A stretch of 64,000 bases of DNA from Chamaelirium japonicum (GCA_947650365.1 CANTAL010000145.1:342501-406500), one strand, 5' to 3'. Positions 34,528-46,094 are shown, counted from the stretch's first letter. Notes: generated by a model not told the origin, from the sequence alone. Translations and numbers: made by a program.

Positions 34528-36465
34528 ATCGGGGATGGTCTTGGGTATTTCTTGATAATCGATCTGTATTTGCCTTCCTCCGAGTGAGTCTCCCAGAACT
34601 GAGGCCGCATTGGCTAAGGCATCTGCTTCTCGGTTCTCTGCTCTTGGGATTTGAACGAACTCAGTAATAGTAAAACATTGTTGAAGACATCGTACTAAGG
34701 CTAAATAGAGTTGCATTCTTTCTTCACGAGCTGTATACTCTCCATTGATTTGCCTTATGATCAACTAGGAGTCGCTGTATATGATGATTCGGTCTACCCC
34801 CAGGGATTCCGCCATTTCGAGTCCAGAAATGAGAGCTTCGTATTCGGCTTCGTTGTTGGTGGCGTTGAACCCTAGGAGAGTGGCCTTATGTAGATGATCA
34901 AATTCGGGGGATACTAAGACTATCCCAGTTCCCGAACCGATCGAACTTGAAGCTCCATCAGTATAAAGCTTCCATGGAGGAGTTGCAGCAATAGCTTTGA
35001 GACCTAGATCAATTTTTGTTGCAAGGTTGATCGGAGTATTGTCCTCATCTTCTAAGCGCATGTCGACATCTTCTTCCCAAGTGATGGGGTCTTCAACTGG
35101 GAAGTCAGCTAGGAAATCAGCAACTGCTTGACCTTTGATAGAAGTGCGAGATTCGAATTGAATCCCCAGAGCACTCATTTCGATCACCCATTTGGTCATT
35201 CGACTAGCCCTACCAGCTTTGTCAACAATATCTTTGAGTGGGTGTTCAGAGATGACAGTGATCTGGTGGGAGATGAAATAGGGTTGTAGACGACGTGATG
35301 CAGTGAGTAAGGCCAGTATGACCTTCTCAGTTTTTGAGTAGCGAGTTTCAGCCGGAAGAAGAGTGTGGCTGATATAATAGACTAGATGCTCTATGCATTC
35401 TCTCCTACTAACTAGGACCGCACTGATTGCTTGATCAGTGACGGCGAGATAAAGCCATAAGTCTTCTTCTGGAAGTGGAGCCGTCAAGATAGGAGCTTGC
35501 ACCAGATATTTCTTGATGCTTTGAAATGCTTCTTCACAGATTGGACTCCAGCCGGATGTATCCGCCTTTCGTAGTTTGTCGAAGAGGGGTTTGCACTTGT
35601 CGGAAGATTTTGAGATGAATCGATTGAGTACTGCTAACCTTCCAGTGAGGCGTTGAACTTCTTTTCGATTTGTAGGTGAAGGCATATCCAGAACTGCTCG
35701 GATTTGGTCGGGATTAGCTTCGATACCCCTCCTGGTCACAAGGTGACCCAGGAATTTGCCCGATTAAACTCCGAAAGCGTACTTAGCTGGATTGAGCTGC
35801 ATACGATATTTTCGAAGAACTTGAAAGGTTTCCGCCAGATCGAAAAGATGCTTGCTTCGCACGGAGCTCTTGGTGAGGAGATCATCGACATAGTCTTCGA
35901 CGTTGCGACCGATCTGGTTTTCGAACATCTTGGTGACTAGCCTTTGATTGGTAGATCTGGCATTTTTGAGACCGAACGGCATTACATTGTAGCAGTAGAG
36001 ACCTCGGCTAGTCACGAAGCAAGTCTTCTCTTGATCGTCTGGATGAAGTGGAATTTGATTATATCCAGAATACCCATCCATGAAAGACAATAGCTCATGG
36101 CCAGCAGTGGCATCGACGAGTCTATCGATCCTTGGCATGGGAAATGGGTCTTTGGGGCAAGCCTTGTTGAGGTTGGTGAAGTCGATGCAGACTCTGACTT
36201 TCCCATTCTTCTTTGGAACAGCAACTATGTTAGAGATCCAGGTAGGATACTCTACTTCACGGATGAAGCCTGCTGCGAGTAGCTTGGTGATTTCTTCTTG
36301 AACAACAACTTGTAGCTCTGGTCGGATGGTGCGTGGCTTTTGCTTGACAGGCTTCACCTCTTCTTTGATCGCAAGTCGGTGACAAGCGTCATCTGGATTG
36401 ATACCAGGCATGTCTTCGAAACACCAGGCGAAGACGTCGATATTGGACTGGAGGAAGGATACCAT
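34528..36465 (-). pseudogene. Reverse transcriptase and dual RNase H of element 1
   Basis: RT motifs appear in order: VPKKNGKVRVCIDFTNLN, SFMDGYSGY (Asp at codon 1004), VMPFGLKNA and the YVDD box (codons 1066-1069, 35,881-35,892). The residues after PFGLKNA read RSTNQ whereas element 2 has GSTYQ, so two conserved positions are altered. Next come a Ty3-type RNase H/connection (TDQAISAVL, ISHTLLPAETRYSKTEK) and a second, archaeal-like RNase H (YTDGASS with D1377, NNEAEYEAL, SDS, then READALA). A second RNase H is a hallmark of the Tat lineage. Stops lie at 35,764 (after the RT core) and 34,765 (inside RNase H 2). Confidence 0.93.
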
Positions 36466-36687
36466 GTCTTGCGCTTCTGCGTCGCTAAGACCGGTACCAA
36501 TAAATGTTTGTTGAGGGAGATCTCCACTGACGATATTGATAGGGATGATTTCTTCAATTGAAGGTGATGCTTCCCATTCGATTGGTGGAGGTTCGGTCAG
36601 CGGAATCTCCTTTGATTGCTATTTGGAAGAGGGATCAGCTTCATCTCGTGGCCGCTTTGGAGGAGCAATGTTGATCTTTCGATCTGT

Positions 36688-37170
36688 CTTTGCCGCAGCA
36701 GCCTCACAAGACCTTCCAGTTTGCTGATTACCTCGAATGCAGACGATGCCTTCTCCAGTTGCAAACTTGAGTAGTTGGTGATAAGAGGAGGAGATGGCAT
36801 TGATTTGGTGGAGGAATGGTCGCCCGAGGATGGCGTTGTAGCTGGATACTCCTTCGACAATTGCAAACCTGACCGAGACTTGAGTCTCTAGGCTGAGGTC
36901 GAGAGTGAATCTCGATTCACCCACCGTGATGCTTTGTTCGCCGTTGAAGCCAGTGATCACGGTCGGGACGACGTCGAGGCTTTGATATTTATGTCCCAGA
37001 CATTTGAAGCAGTCTGAGAACATAATGTCGATAGAACTCCCGGTGTCGATGAGGATCCGATTGACGGTGCTTCCGTCGATGATGAGTTTCAAAACCAGGG
37101 GGTCTCGATGTGGAGTATGAACTCCTTGAAGATCAGTGTCGTTGAAGACGATGGACGGCCAAGAAAGACC
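36688..37170 (-). pseudogene. Aspartic protease domain of element 1
   Basis: The catalytic DTGSS motif is at codons 681-685 (D at 37,045-37,047), preceded by hydrophobic RILI and followed by the flap-side word ILGRPFLHQ. This is the retropepsin-like fold that cuts Gag-Pol. The TAG at 36,619 lies between protease and RT. Confidence 0.9.
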
Positions 37171-37287
37171 TTCGATGGGCTTCTCGATCCAGGTATCTTC
37201 TTTGTTTGCAGTAGATCGAACATGGAAGATGCGCCGAATCTGCCGATCGACTTCTTTCCTGATCACTGCTTGATTGTGCAATGATCC

Positions 37288-39087
37288 ATGAATGCCAAAG
37301 ATATTGGCATTCACGGTGAGAGATGATGGGTTGGAAGAGATTTGATGAATCCAGCAAGCCTCTTTCCCCTTTGCAGAGGATCGACGTTGATCTTGTCCTT
37401 CTCTGGTGAATTCATGGAGGTGGCCTTCTCTCAGCAAGTCTTCGAGATGAAACTTTAGCCGATAGCACCGATCGGTGGAATGGCCATGGCTCCGATGGAA
37501 ATCGCAATAAATAGTTTTGTCGGCAGTGAACTTTGTGTTAGGCTGAAGTGGATTGGGCCTTCGAAGGAATTCCTCGTGTTGAATGCGGTCGAGTATTTGT
37601 TCGACCGGTATATTCCACTCGGTGAAAGTGGTCTTTGTTGGAGATCGACGCCCATCATTCTTTGATCGTTTGTTGGCTGGAGGGGCTGCTGCCTCAGCGT
37701 TGTGAGCCTTGGCAGCATACTTGGGAGCTTCTCTCTCCGTAGGCCTTCGTTTTGTTTCTCGCCCTTTCCGAGCGACTTGATCGTCTTCGACCTCGATCTC
37801 TCTCTGGATTCGATCGAACATACCACCCAGAGAAGGAGGGGGATTGCGGATGAAGTCATTGTAGATGTGTAGATCGAAGCGGAGAGCATTCTGGAAAGCC
37901 AACATGATGGCTTCATCATCCAAATGTCTTCCAGAGAGGGCAGCATGCTCGTTGCGAAACCTCCTAGTGAAACTTCGGAGAGTCTCGTCAGCACCCATCC
38001 TTAGCCGATAGAGAGAGTCGAGCTTCTTCTCGGGCTTCAGATTGAGCTGATAATGCTGCACGAAGAGTTAAGCTAAAACATCGAACTGGGTGATGGACCC
38101 TGCTCGGAGATTGTGATACCAGTCGAGCGACGGCTCATCGAGACTTCCCGCAAAGGTGCGGCAGAGTACATTGTTTTCTTCTTCGTGCGGCGTCAAGGTT
38201 TGCTTGAAGGCAAGTATATGGAGAGTTGGATCTCCTCTGATGAAGTTGAATTTGGGGAGGATAGGAGTTCTCCATCCCCTTGGAAAGGTTGTCTCGAAGA
38301 GACTTCGATGGAGATGTCCGGCGGATGAATACCCATCTCTACGACCGTGTCCCCGACCTAGATGCGGGTCAAGGGGCAAGATTGCAAGGTCTTGTTCTGG
38401 CATTGAAGTATTTGCCGGTTGAAGTCGATGTCGAAGGTCCGATCCAAGTCCACGTTGAAGTGGAATGGAAGGAGAGACTCTACTCTTTGAAGGAGCGCCT
38501 TTCATTTGGTGCTTCCTTGGTGTGTTGAGTTTTGAAGGTTCCCTTTTGTCGCAGTTGCGGCCAGAAGAAGATTGAGAAGACTCGTCATCGAGACGGTCCC
38601 AAACACTCTGCTTCCAAGGGGTAGCAGAGGGAGTTGGGTCACGTCGAATCCTCTCGAGGGCAGCAGTACCCATTGACCTCTGTTGCTCGGAGTGGATTGA
38701 ATGTCGAGGAAGATCGACCCTCTCACTTGTAGAGGGGATAGGTAGAGCAATCCCAGCTTCGGAAGCTGCTCTCTTGAGAGCATCCCTCTCGGCGGTGAGG
38801 GTGGCATTTTGCTTCGCCAATTGGAGGAGTTGGAAGTCGACCGCCGAAATTTGATAGGTCGATGGAGGATCTTCAGCTGGAGCGGGGGCTGTTTGCCCAA
38901 TTGACTGTCGTGCGGGATGAGAGATCGGTCGATCGACATATCTCCCACTCTTTGACCGAACCCCCATCTCCGGGACAGCAAGGGGCTGTCCGAAGTTGAG
39001 CCTTTGACTCATTGAACGAGTCTTAGGACGAGCTTGTTGTTGAGTGTTACTTCCTTCTGGTTGACCCTGGTGTTTGGTTCTCGGCAT
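37288..39087 (-). pseudogene. Gag region of element 1
   Basis: Codons 1-600. The N-terminus is basic and Gln-rich, followed by a short coiled-coil-like stretch (about residues 90-120, LLQLAKQNATLTAERDALK). The capsid core holds the retrotransposon Gag words SLDWYHNL, HYQLNLKPEKKLDSL and LRSFTRRFRNEHA. A zinc knuckle with C528, H531, H536 and C541 (CDFHRSHGHSTDRC) is the form used by Tat/Athila Gags. An in-frame TAA splits the capsid region at codon 340; element 2 has sense codons there. Gag would package the RNA in cytoplasmic particles. Confidence 0.9.
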
Positions 39088-39231
39088 TCAGAGGACGAAG
39101 GGTGCAATGAGAGTGCCAACGTCCGATCAGTTGTCTGATCAACCGAGAGGGCGAGGAAGTTTGGCTATCAAGATCGGTTGTATGCTCAACCGATCAAGTA
39201 GTAGTGGAGAGAGCTTGACTTTTTGCTCGGA
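39088..39231 (-). other. Untranslated leader of element 1 between PBS and gag start
   Basis: About 145 bases separate the PBS from the ATG at 39,085-39,087. The stretch contains GATCGGTTG/CAACCGATC-like words, echoing the palindromic words of the 28.4-29.4 kb repeat, but no other feature. Confidence 0.6.
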
Positions 39232-39248
39232 TCCCACAGACGGCGCCA
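39232..39248 (-). promoter_or_regulatory. Primer-binding site of element 1
   Basis: In the element direction TGGCGCCGTCTGTGGGA begins three bases after the LTR. The TGGCGCC start (complement of a CCA-ending tRNA tail) and the position define a PBS. Similar PBS strings occur in Tat/Ogre-type elements, for which tRNA-Arg is the reported primer; I could not verify the tRNA here. Confidence 0.85.
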
Positions 39249-39658
39249 AACTGTGGGGGAAAATCTTCGTGCCGACCCGAAGACCTCGCAGCACCAGTCA
39301 ATTGATAGTTCGAGTTTAAGAGATCGTTGATCGATCTGTCGATTGGAGTTACAGCTTTTGATATGTAAACAGAGAGATGTAATCAGAGAGTTGACATGAG
39401 AGATGTGATCTCGGAGTTCAGCCGAAGCCTACGTCTCCGTGCTATAGGGAGCAACCCGAATTCACTAACACTTGTATCGAAGTAATCTCGACAGGCCGAG
39501 TATCACTGAATCAACTTTGATCTCTTCTAAGGAGAGGAGAAGATCAAAGAGATGTGGAAGATGGAAAGTTAAGAAATTCCAGAGCTCTGGTTCTGAAAAT
39601 CAGATCTCAGAGTGGAAATTAGAATTTTTGGGATCCACTTACATTCGAAGGCTCTGCT

Positions 39659-39666
39659 ATTTATAG
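39659..39666 (-). promoter_or_regulatory. TATA box of the 5' LTR (gag-pol promoter)
   Basis: TATAAATA on the - strand, conserved in both LTRs of element 1 and in the LTR of element 2 (47,868-47,875). Transcription would start about 30 bases further left and run through U5 and the PBS into gag. Confidence 0.8.
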
Positions 39667-39727
39667 GATTCTCTGGGAGGAATTCCGGGGTAAATGGCGG
39701 TTTTTGCTGTCGTATCTTGGGATCCTC

Positions 39728-40060
39728 CAGGTAAGGCTGGTGGGTCCTGCTGTTGTCTTCGGGGGCCCACCAGGCAGGGCCGGTGGGTCCCGCGGTAGCC
39801 CTCGTGGGCCCACCAGGCAGGGCCGGTGGGTCCCGCGGTGGCCCTCGTGGGCCCACCAGGCAGGGCCGGTGGGTCCCGCGGTAGTCCTCGTGGGCCCACC
39901 AGGCAGGGCCGGTGGGTCCCGTGGTGGCCCTCGTGGGCCCACCAGGCAGGGCCGGTGGGTCCCGTGGTGGCCCTCGTGGGCCTGCCAGACAGGGCCGATG
40001 GGTCCCGTGGTGGTCCTCGTGGACCCACCAGGCAGGGCCGGTGGGTCCCGTGGTAGTTGG
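39728..40060. repeat. 43-bp GC-rich tandem repeat in U3 of the 5' LTR, about 8 copies
   Basis: Same repeat as in the other LTR with one additional copy. The first, penultimate and last copies are recognisably the same in both LTRs, so the gain or loss happened in the interior copies. Confidence 0.95.
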
Positions 40061-40088
40061 TAAACTTCTGCCAAAATTTGCACCCACA

Positions 40089-40093
40089 CCACC
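40089..40093. repeat. Target-site duplication of element 1, right copy (CCACC)
   Basis: Same five bases as at the left boundary. The array sequence resumes with CCTAAAGGGGTCGTATATT, the continuation of the unit broken at 27,522. Confidence 0.9.
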
Positions 40094-42556
40094 CTAAAGG
40101 GGTCGTATATTATTTATAGGGTATACTTACTTAGGGCCTTAGTAATCTATGAGAAACCTTAATCCATGGGAGAAGAGAGAAGAGAACGGAGAGATTTAAT
40201 TATATTATTGAGAAGTGGAGTTTTGGAATTTAGATTCCTTTTTACATCACACTTATACCCATGGATAATGGACTGGAGGACTTCTTCTCTCTTCTTTCAT
40301 CGTTTATCTCTTCATTCTCTTCTCTCTTATTCTCTTTACTCATAACACGTTATCAGCATGAACATGTCAAGCCCAGCAGACCACCATTTAGAATTTAACT
40401 AAATTATTTAAATTATTTATCTCTCTATTCTCTTATCTCTTCTTCTCTTTCTTCTGTCTTTATTTCTCTCTCCAGTTTCTGGTGACTGGTCGGCTGGGCT
40501 CGATATGTTCATGCTGATAACAAGTTAAGAGAAAGAATAAGAAGAGAGAAGAGAAGGAAGAGATAAACAAAGAAAGAAGAGAGAAGAAGTACTGCTCCAG
40601 TCCATTCACCACGGGTATAGGTGTGAAGTAAGAAGAAATCTAAATTCCAAAACTCTACTTTTAAATAATATAATTAAATCTCTCCATTCTCTTCTCTCTT
40701 CTCCTATGGATTAAGGTTTCCTTTAAAATGCTTAGGACCTAAGTAAGCTTACCCTATAAATAATGTACGACCACTTTAGGGTGGGGCATGTTTAACGGCT
40801 CTTTCTTTCCTCCATCTCATAACATGTTATCAGCACGAACATGTCGTGCCCAGCTGACCAGTCGCAAGAAAAGAGAAAGAGAAACAAAGACAGAAGTGGA
40901 GTTTTGGAATTTAAATTCCTTCTTACTTCACACTTATACCCGTGGCCAATAGCCTAGAGCGGGACTTCTTCACTCTTCTCTTCGTTTATCTCTTCGTTCT
41001 TTTTTCTCTTCTTTCCATACTTCTGTCTACGTTTCTCTATTCGTTTATTAAGAGAAGAAGAGGAGTTTAATGAAGACAAAAGAGAGATAAGAAGCGAGAA
41101 GAAAATGGAGAGATAAATAAAAAGAAAAGAATGAATTCACACCTATACCCGTGGCCAATGGACTTGAGCAGAATTTCTTCGCTCTTCTCTCTTCGTTTAT
41201 CTCTCCATTTTCTTCTCTCTTTTTCTTTCTCTTCTGTCTTTGTTTCTCTATCCGTTTATATGGAGAAGAAGTCGAGTTTAACGAAGACAGAAGAGAGATA
41301 AGAAGCGATAAGAGAACAGAGAGATAAATGAAGTGAGAAGATGTCTTGCTCCAGTCCATTGGCCAAGGGTATAAGTGTGAAGTAAGAAGGAATCTAAATA
41401 CCAAAACTCCACTTCTGTCTTTGTTTCTCTTACTGTTTTCTTACGACTGGTCAGCTGGGCTCGACATATACGTACTGATAATATATTGTGAGATGGGAGA
41501 AAGAGAAAGTCATCAAACGTGCCCCACCCTAAAGGGGTCGTATATTATTTATAGGGAAAGCTTACTTAGGGCCTAAGCAATCTATGGGAAACCCTAATCC
41601 ATAGACGAAGAGAAAAGAGAACTGAAAGATTTAATTATATTATTGAGAAGTGGAGTTTTGGAATTTAGATTCCTTCTTACTTCACACATATACCCATGGC
41701 GAATGGACTGGAACATGACTTCTTATTTCTTCTATCTTTATTTGTCTCTCAGTTCTTTTCTCTCTTCTCACAATACATTATCAACATGAACATGTCAAGC
41801 CCAACCGACCAGTCACAAGAAAACAGAGAGAGAAATAATGATAGAAGAGAGAGAAGATAACAGAGGGATAAACAAAGAGAGAAGAAGTCCTACTCCAATC
41901 CATTGGCCACGCGTATAGCTGTAAAGTAAGAAGGAATCTAAATTCCAAAACTCCACATAAGAGAGATAAGAAGAGAGAAGAGAACAGAGAGATAAATGAA
42001 GAGAGAAGAGAGAAGAAGTCCTACTCCAGTCCATTATCCATGGGTATAGGTGTGACGTAAGAAGGAATCTAAATTCCTAAACTCCACTTCTATCTTCCTT
42101 TCTCTCTCCGTTTTCTTGTGACTGGTCGGCTGGGCTCGACATGTTCGTACTGATAATGTATTATGAGATGGGAGAAAAAGAGACTAATCAAATATGCCCC
42201 ACCCTAAAAGGGTCATATATTATTTATAGGGTAAGCGTACTTAAGGCCTAAGTAATCTATAGGAAATCCTAACCATGGGAGAGATCCGACGGTAAACAGT
42301 CATCCTTCTTACTTCACACCTATACCCGTGGCTAATAGAATGGAGCAAGACTTCTTCTCTCTTCTTTCTTTTTTTATTTCTCCATTCTCTTCTTTTTTTT
42401 TCTCCCATCTCACAATACGTTATCAGCACAAACATGTTGTGCTCAATCGACCAGTCACAAGAAAACAAAAAGAGAAACAAAGACAGCAGAGAGAGAAGAA
42501 GAGAGAAAAGAACGAAGAGATAAACAAAGAGAGAAATGATAAGAAGTCCTACTCAA
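40094..42556. repeat. Array between element 1 and element 2
   Basis: Continues the unit broken at 27,522 and keeps the inverted match to about 53.8-56.0 kb: 40,385-40,430 with 55,970-56,000, 41,050-41,290 with 55,115-55,370. A body joined to AGAGATCCGACGG near 42,275 has its counterpart at 3,985-4,020. Cut off at about 42,557 by element 2. No gene. Confidence 0.82.
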
Positions 42557-44142
42557 GTATAGATCCGCTCCTTGGAGGCTGTAGCATGGAAGCTTTCTTT
42601 GAAATCTTCTGGCTTGAATTGGATATTCTGGCATTCTGCCATGTTTGAAGAAGTCAAAAATTGGCAGTCTCCAATCCCCGAGGTCATGTGTTGTAAGATT
42701 GAAAATCGGCTGTCTCTTACCCGAGACCATTCATTAGTGGAAACGATCTGTTGTTCGATGATGGTTTTTGGTGATTCTTGATAGTCGATCTGTATTCACC
42801 TTTCTCCGAGTAAATCTCCAAGTACTGAAGCAGCATTAGCCAGAGCATCAGCTTCTCGATTTTTGGCCCTTGGGATTTGAAGGAATTCGATGTTATTGAA
42901 TCATTGTCGATAATGCATCACCAAAGCAAGTAGTGTTGCATCCTTTCTTTGCGGGCTGTATACTCCCCATTAATCTATCGAATTATCAGTTGGGAGTCGC
43001 TGTGGATAACGAGACGGTCCACCACCAAAGATCTAGTAATCTCCAATCCAGAGATAAGTGCTTCGTATTCTACTTTGTTGTTTATAGCGTTGAATCCGAG
43101 GAGAATAGCCTTTTGGAGGTGATCGAGCTCGGGGGATATCAAGACTATCCTAATTCCCGAAATGATTGCACTTGAAGCTCCGTCAGTGTAAAGCTTCCAT
43201 CGAGTTGAAGTATTAGGAGTCTCGGGACTATGATTGATGGTTATAGGAGTAGAGTTGAGCGGAGGTTCGTGTTCGTTATCGAGGTGCATTTTGACATCAT
43301 CCTTCCACGCAATAGGATCTTCCACGGGGAAGTCGGCAAGGAAGTCAGCTACAGCTTGCCCTTTGAGCGAAGTGCAAGGCTCGAATTGAATTCCGAGAGC
43401 ACTCATCTTGATCACCCATTTGGTCATTCGACCTGCTCGACCAGCCTTGTATAGGATGTCTTTGAGTGGGTGCTCTAAGATGACGATAATCGGATGGGAG
43501 GCAAAATAGGGTTGAAGATGTCGTGATGCGGTGAGCAAGCCTAGTATGACCTTCTCAATCTTTGAATATCGTGTCTCTACCGGGAGAAGTGTAGGACTGA
43601 TGTAGTAGACTGGATGTTCAATGCCTTCTCTTCTGCTGACCAGGACCGCACTGATTGCTTGATCAGTGACGGTAAGATAGAGCCAGAGATCTTCCTTTGG
43701 GAGCTGAGCTATCAAAATAGGAGTACGCATGAGATAATTTTTAACATCTTGAAAAGCTTGTTCGCAAGTTGTACTCCATCCAGAGGTATCTGCCTTTCGT
43801 AACTTGTCGAAGAGCGGTTTGCACTTGTCGGAAGATTTCAAGATGAATGATTGAGAGCAGCTAATCTTCCAGTGAGGCGTTGAACTTCCTTCCGATTGGT
43901 AGGCGATGGCATATCGAGGATAGCTCGAATTTGGTCGGGGTTGGCTTCGATGCCTCTCCTGGTCACAAGGTGACCCAGGAATTTACCCGATTGAACACCG
44001 AAGACACATTTGGCTGGATTGAGCTCATGCGGTATTTTCGGAGGATTTTAAACATCTCTGCTAGATCGGAGAAGTGGCTCTCCCGATTGGGACTTTTGGT
44101 GAGTAGATCATCGTCATAGACTTCAGCGTTGCGATCGATTTG
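42557..44142 (-). pseudogene. RT C-terminal half, RNase H remnant of element 2, truncated
   Basis: The RT box reads Y-D-D-D with the preceding Asp/Val swapped relative to the element 1 YVDD. The RNase H pair follows (43,841-42,975), with TDGASS, NNKVEYEAL and SDSQLIIR, then TAG where element 1 has a Gln codon. Beyond that frames shift, and the homology ends with the LPCYSLQGADLY word near 42,557. Confidence 0.87.
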
Positions 44143-45243
44143 TTATTCGAACATCTTCATGACTAGCCTTTGATAGGTCGATCCAGCATTTTTAAGGCCG
44201 AATGGCATTACGTTGTAACAGTAGAGACCTCGGTCTGTCACAAAATATATCTTCTCTTGATCGTCCGGATGTAGCGGGATTTGAATATACCCAGAGTATC
44301 CGTCCATGAAAGATAGGAGCTCGTGGCCAGCAGTGGCGTCAACGAGTCTATCTATCCTTGGCATGGGGAATGGGTCTTTAGGGCAAGCACTGTTGAGGTT
44401 GGTGAAGTCGATGCAGACCTTGATTTTGCCATTCTTCTTAGGGATAATGACTATGTTGGAGGTCCAAGTAGGGTACTCTACTTCACGAATGAAGCCTGCT
44501 GCGAGTAGCTTATTAATCTCCTCATGAACTGCAGCTTGTCGTTCTGGTTGGATTGTGCGTGGTTTTTGTTTGACGAGCTTCACTCCTTCTTTGATTGCGA
44601 GCCGGTGACAAGCATCCTTCGGTTTGATCCTGGGCATATCTTTGAAACACCAGGCGAAGACGTCAATGTTGGATTGAAGGAAGGATACCATGTCACGCGC
44701 TTCTGCGTCACTGAGACCGTTACCGATGAAGGTTTCTCGAGGGAGATCTCCACTGCCGATGTTGATTGAAATGATTTCTTCGATTGAGGGCGAGGTCTCA
44801 TGTTCGATTGGTAGAGGTTCGGACAGTGGGATCTCCTTTGGTTGATATCTTGAAGAAGCTTCATCACTTGGTCGCTTCGGGGGGATGAGATTTATTCGGT
44901 GATGTGTTTTTGCAGCTGCCGCTTCGTAAAATCGCCCGGTTTGTTGATCTCCTCGGATGCAGACGATACCCTCTCCTGTTGCAAATTTGTGGAGTTGGTG
45001 GTAGGAGGAGGATATAGCATTGATCTGGTGGAGGAAAGGCCGCCCCAGGATGATATTGTAGTTGGACGTTCCTTCGATAATGGTGACTCTTACGGAGACT
45101 CGAGTCTCTCGACTGAGGTCGAGGGTGAATCTTGATTCTCCTATTGTTATGCTCTGTTCCCCGTTGAAGCCCATGATCACGATCGGGACAACTTCGAGGC
45201 TTGTATATTTATGTCCCAGGCTCTTGAAGTAGTCTGAGAACAT
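44143..45243 (-). pseudogene. Protease C-terminus and RT N-terminal half of element 2
   Basis: An uninterrupted 366-codon stretch covers ILGRPFLHQ, the linker, and RT motifs IPKKNGKIKVCIDFTNLN, SFMDGYSGY and VMPFGLKNAG. It stops (TAA) after KMFE. This segment was useful to infer the ancestral codons at the stops of element 1. Confidence 0.88.
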
Positions 45244-46094
45244 GACGATAGAGCTTTCAGTGTCGATGAGGATGCGATTGACGGTGCTCTCATCGATGAG
45301 CTTCAGGACTAGGGCCGGGGTCCATATGTAGAGTATGGACTCCTTGAAGATCAGAGTCGTTGAAGATGATAGATGGCCAAGTTAGGCCTTTGATAGGTTT
45401 TTCGATCCAGGTGTCTTCTTTGTTCGTTGCAGAGCGAACATTGAATATGCGTCGCACTTGCCAATCGACTTCTTTCCCTATCAGTGTTTGATTGTGCAAC
45501 ACCCCGTGAATGACGAAGATGTTAGCATGCACAGCGATAGGTGATTGATCGGTAGATATTTGGTGAATCCAGCAAGCTTCTTTTCCGATCGCCGAAGGTC
45601 GGTGTTGATCTTGCCCGCTTTTGACGAACTCCTAGAGATGGCCTTCTCGTAGCAGATCCTCCAGATGGTACCTCAGCCGGTAGCATTGATCAGTAGAAAG
45701 GTCATGACTGCTATGAAAATCGCAGTAGACCATTTTATCAGCTGTGACCTTGGTATCAGACTGTAAAGGATTCGGCCTTCGGAGGAATTCCTGATGTTGA
45801 ATTTGATCGAGAATCTGCTCGATCGGTAGAGTCCAATCCGTGAATGTAGTCTTCTTTGGAGGCGATCTACGTCCGTTATTTCTTGACCGCTTGGGTGCAG
45901 GGGGGCTACTGCCTCCGCATTATGAGCTTTGGCGGTATACTTTGGGGCTTCCCTCTCGACAGGTTATCGTTTTGTTTCTTGTCCCTTTCGGGCGACTTGA
46001 TCGTCTTCGACTTCGATCTACCTCTGAATTCGATCAAACATCGAATCCAATAAAGGGGGAGGCTTGTGGATGAAATCATTATAGATATGCAGAT
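45244..46094 (-). pseudogene. Gag C-terminus and protease remnant of element 2
   Basis: The zinc-knuckle region and the linker to protease are traceable in shifting frames (for example the INIFGIHG-like and VRSATNKEDTWIEKPI words). At 45,256-45,264 the catalytic protease codons read D-T-E instead of D-T-G, and two codons following SSI are deleted, so the enzyme would be dead. Confidence 0.82.

Larger units (their letters stand above)
33211..39087 (-). pseudogene. gag-pol polyprotein of element 1, one frame with four nonsense codons
   Basis: From the ATG at 39,087 to the stop at 33,211 the same frame runs for 1,959 codons and encodes, in order, Gag, aspartic protease, reverse transcriptase, two RNase H-like domains and integrase. 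It is interrupted at 38,068-38,070 (TAA), 36,619-36,621 (TAG), 35,764-35,766 (TAA) and 34,765-34,767 (TAG), and by no frameshift. Comparison with element 2 shows Gln codons at the third and fourth places (CAA to TAA, CAG to TAG) and a Tyr codon at the second. All catalytic residues are present around the stops. A single fused gag-pol frame fits the Tat group. As it stands only truncated products could be made, so the copy is probably inactive or dependent on relatives. Confidence 0.95.
27523..40088 (-). mobile_element. Element 1: full-length Tat-like Ty3/gypsy LTR retrotransposon, 12,566 bp
   Basis: Two long terminal repeats of the same family bound it, each reading TGTGGGGGAAAATC at the left and GCACCCACA at the right on the + strand. 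The bases just outside are CCACC on both sides (27,518-27,522 and 40,089-40,093), a 5-bp target duplication; removing the element rejoins an array unit reading GCCCCACC/CTAAAGGGG. Order in the direction of transcription (right to left) is 5' LTR, PBS, gag-pro-RT-RNase H-integrase, a short repeat-bearing spacer, an antisense gene, a tandem repeat, polypurine tract and 3' LTR. This layout, with an extra gene on the opposite strand between pol and the 3' LTR, is known from the Tat lineage of plants (for example Grande). By hand I count about 10 substitutions over roughly 500 non-repeat LTR positions, so the insertion is fairly young but not new. Confidence 0.97.
39252..40088 (-). repeat. 5' LTR of element 1 (837 bp), promoter of gag-pol
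   Basis: Matches the left LTR along its length. The 52-bp size difference is fully explained by one extra 43-bp U3 repeat plus a 9-bp stretch near 39,397. A TATAAATA box lies at 39,659-39,666 (- strand), downstream of the repeats, so the repeats occupy the enhancer position of U3. The CA end is followed, after three bases, by the primer-binding site. Confidence 0.96.
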
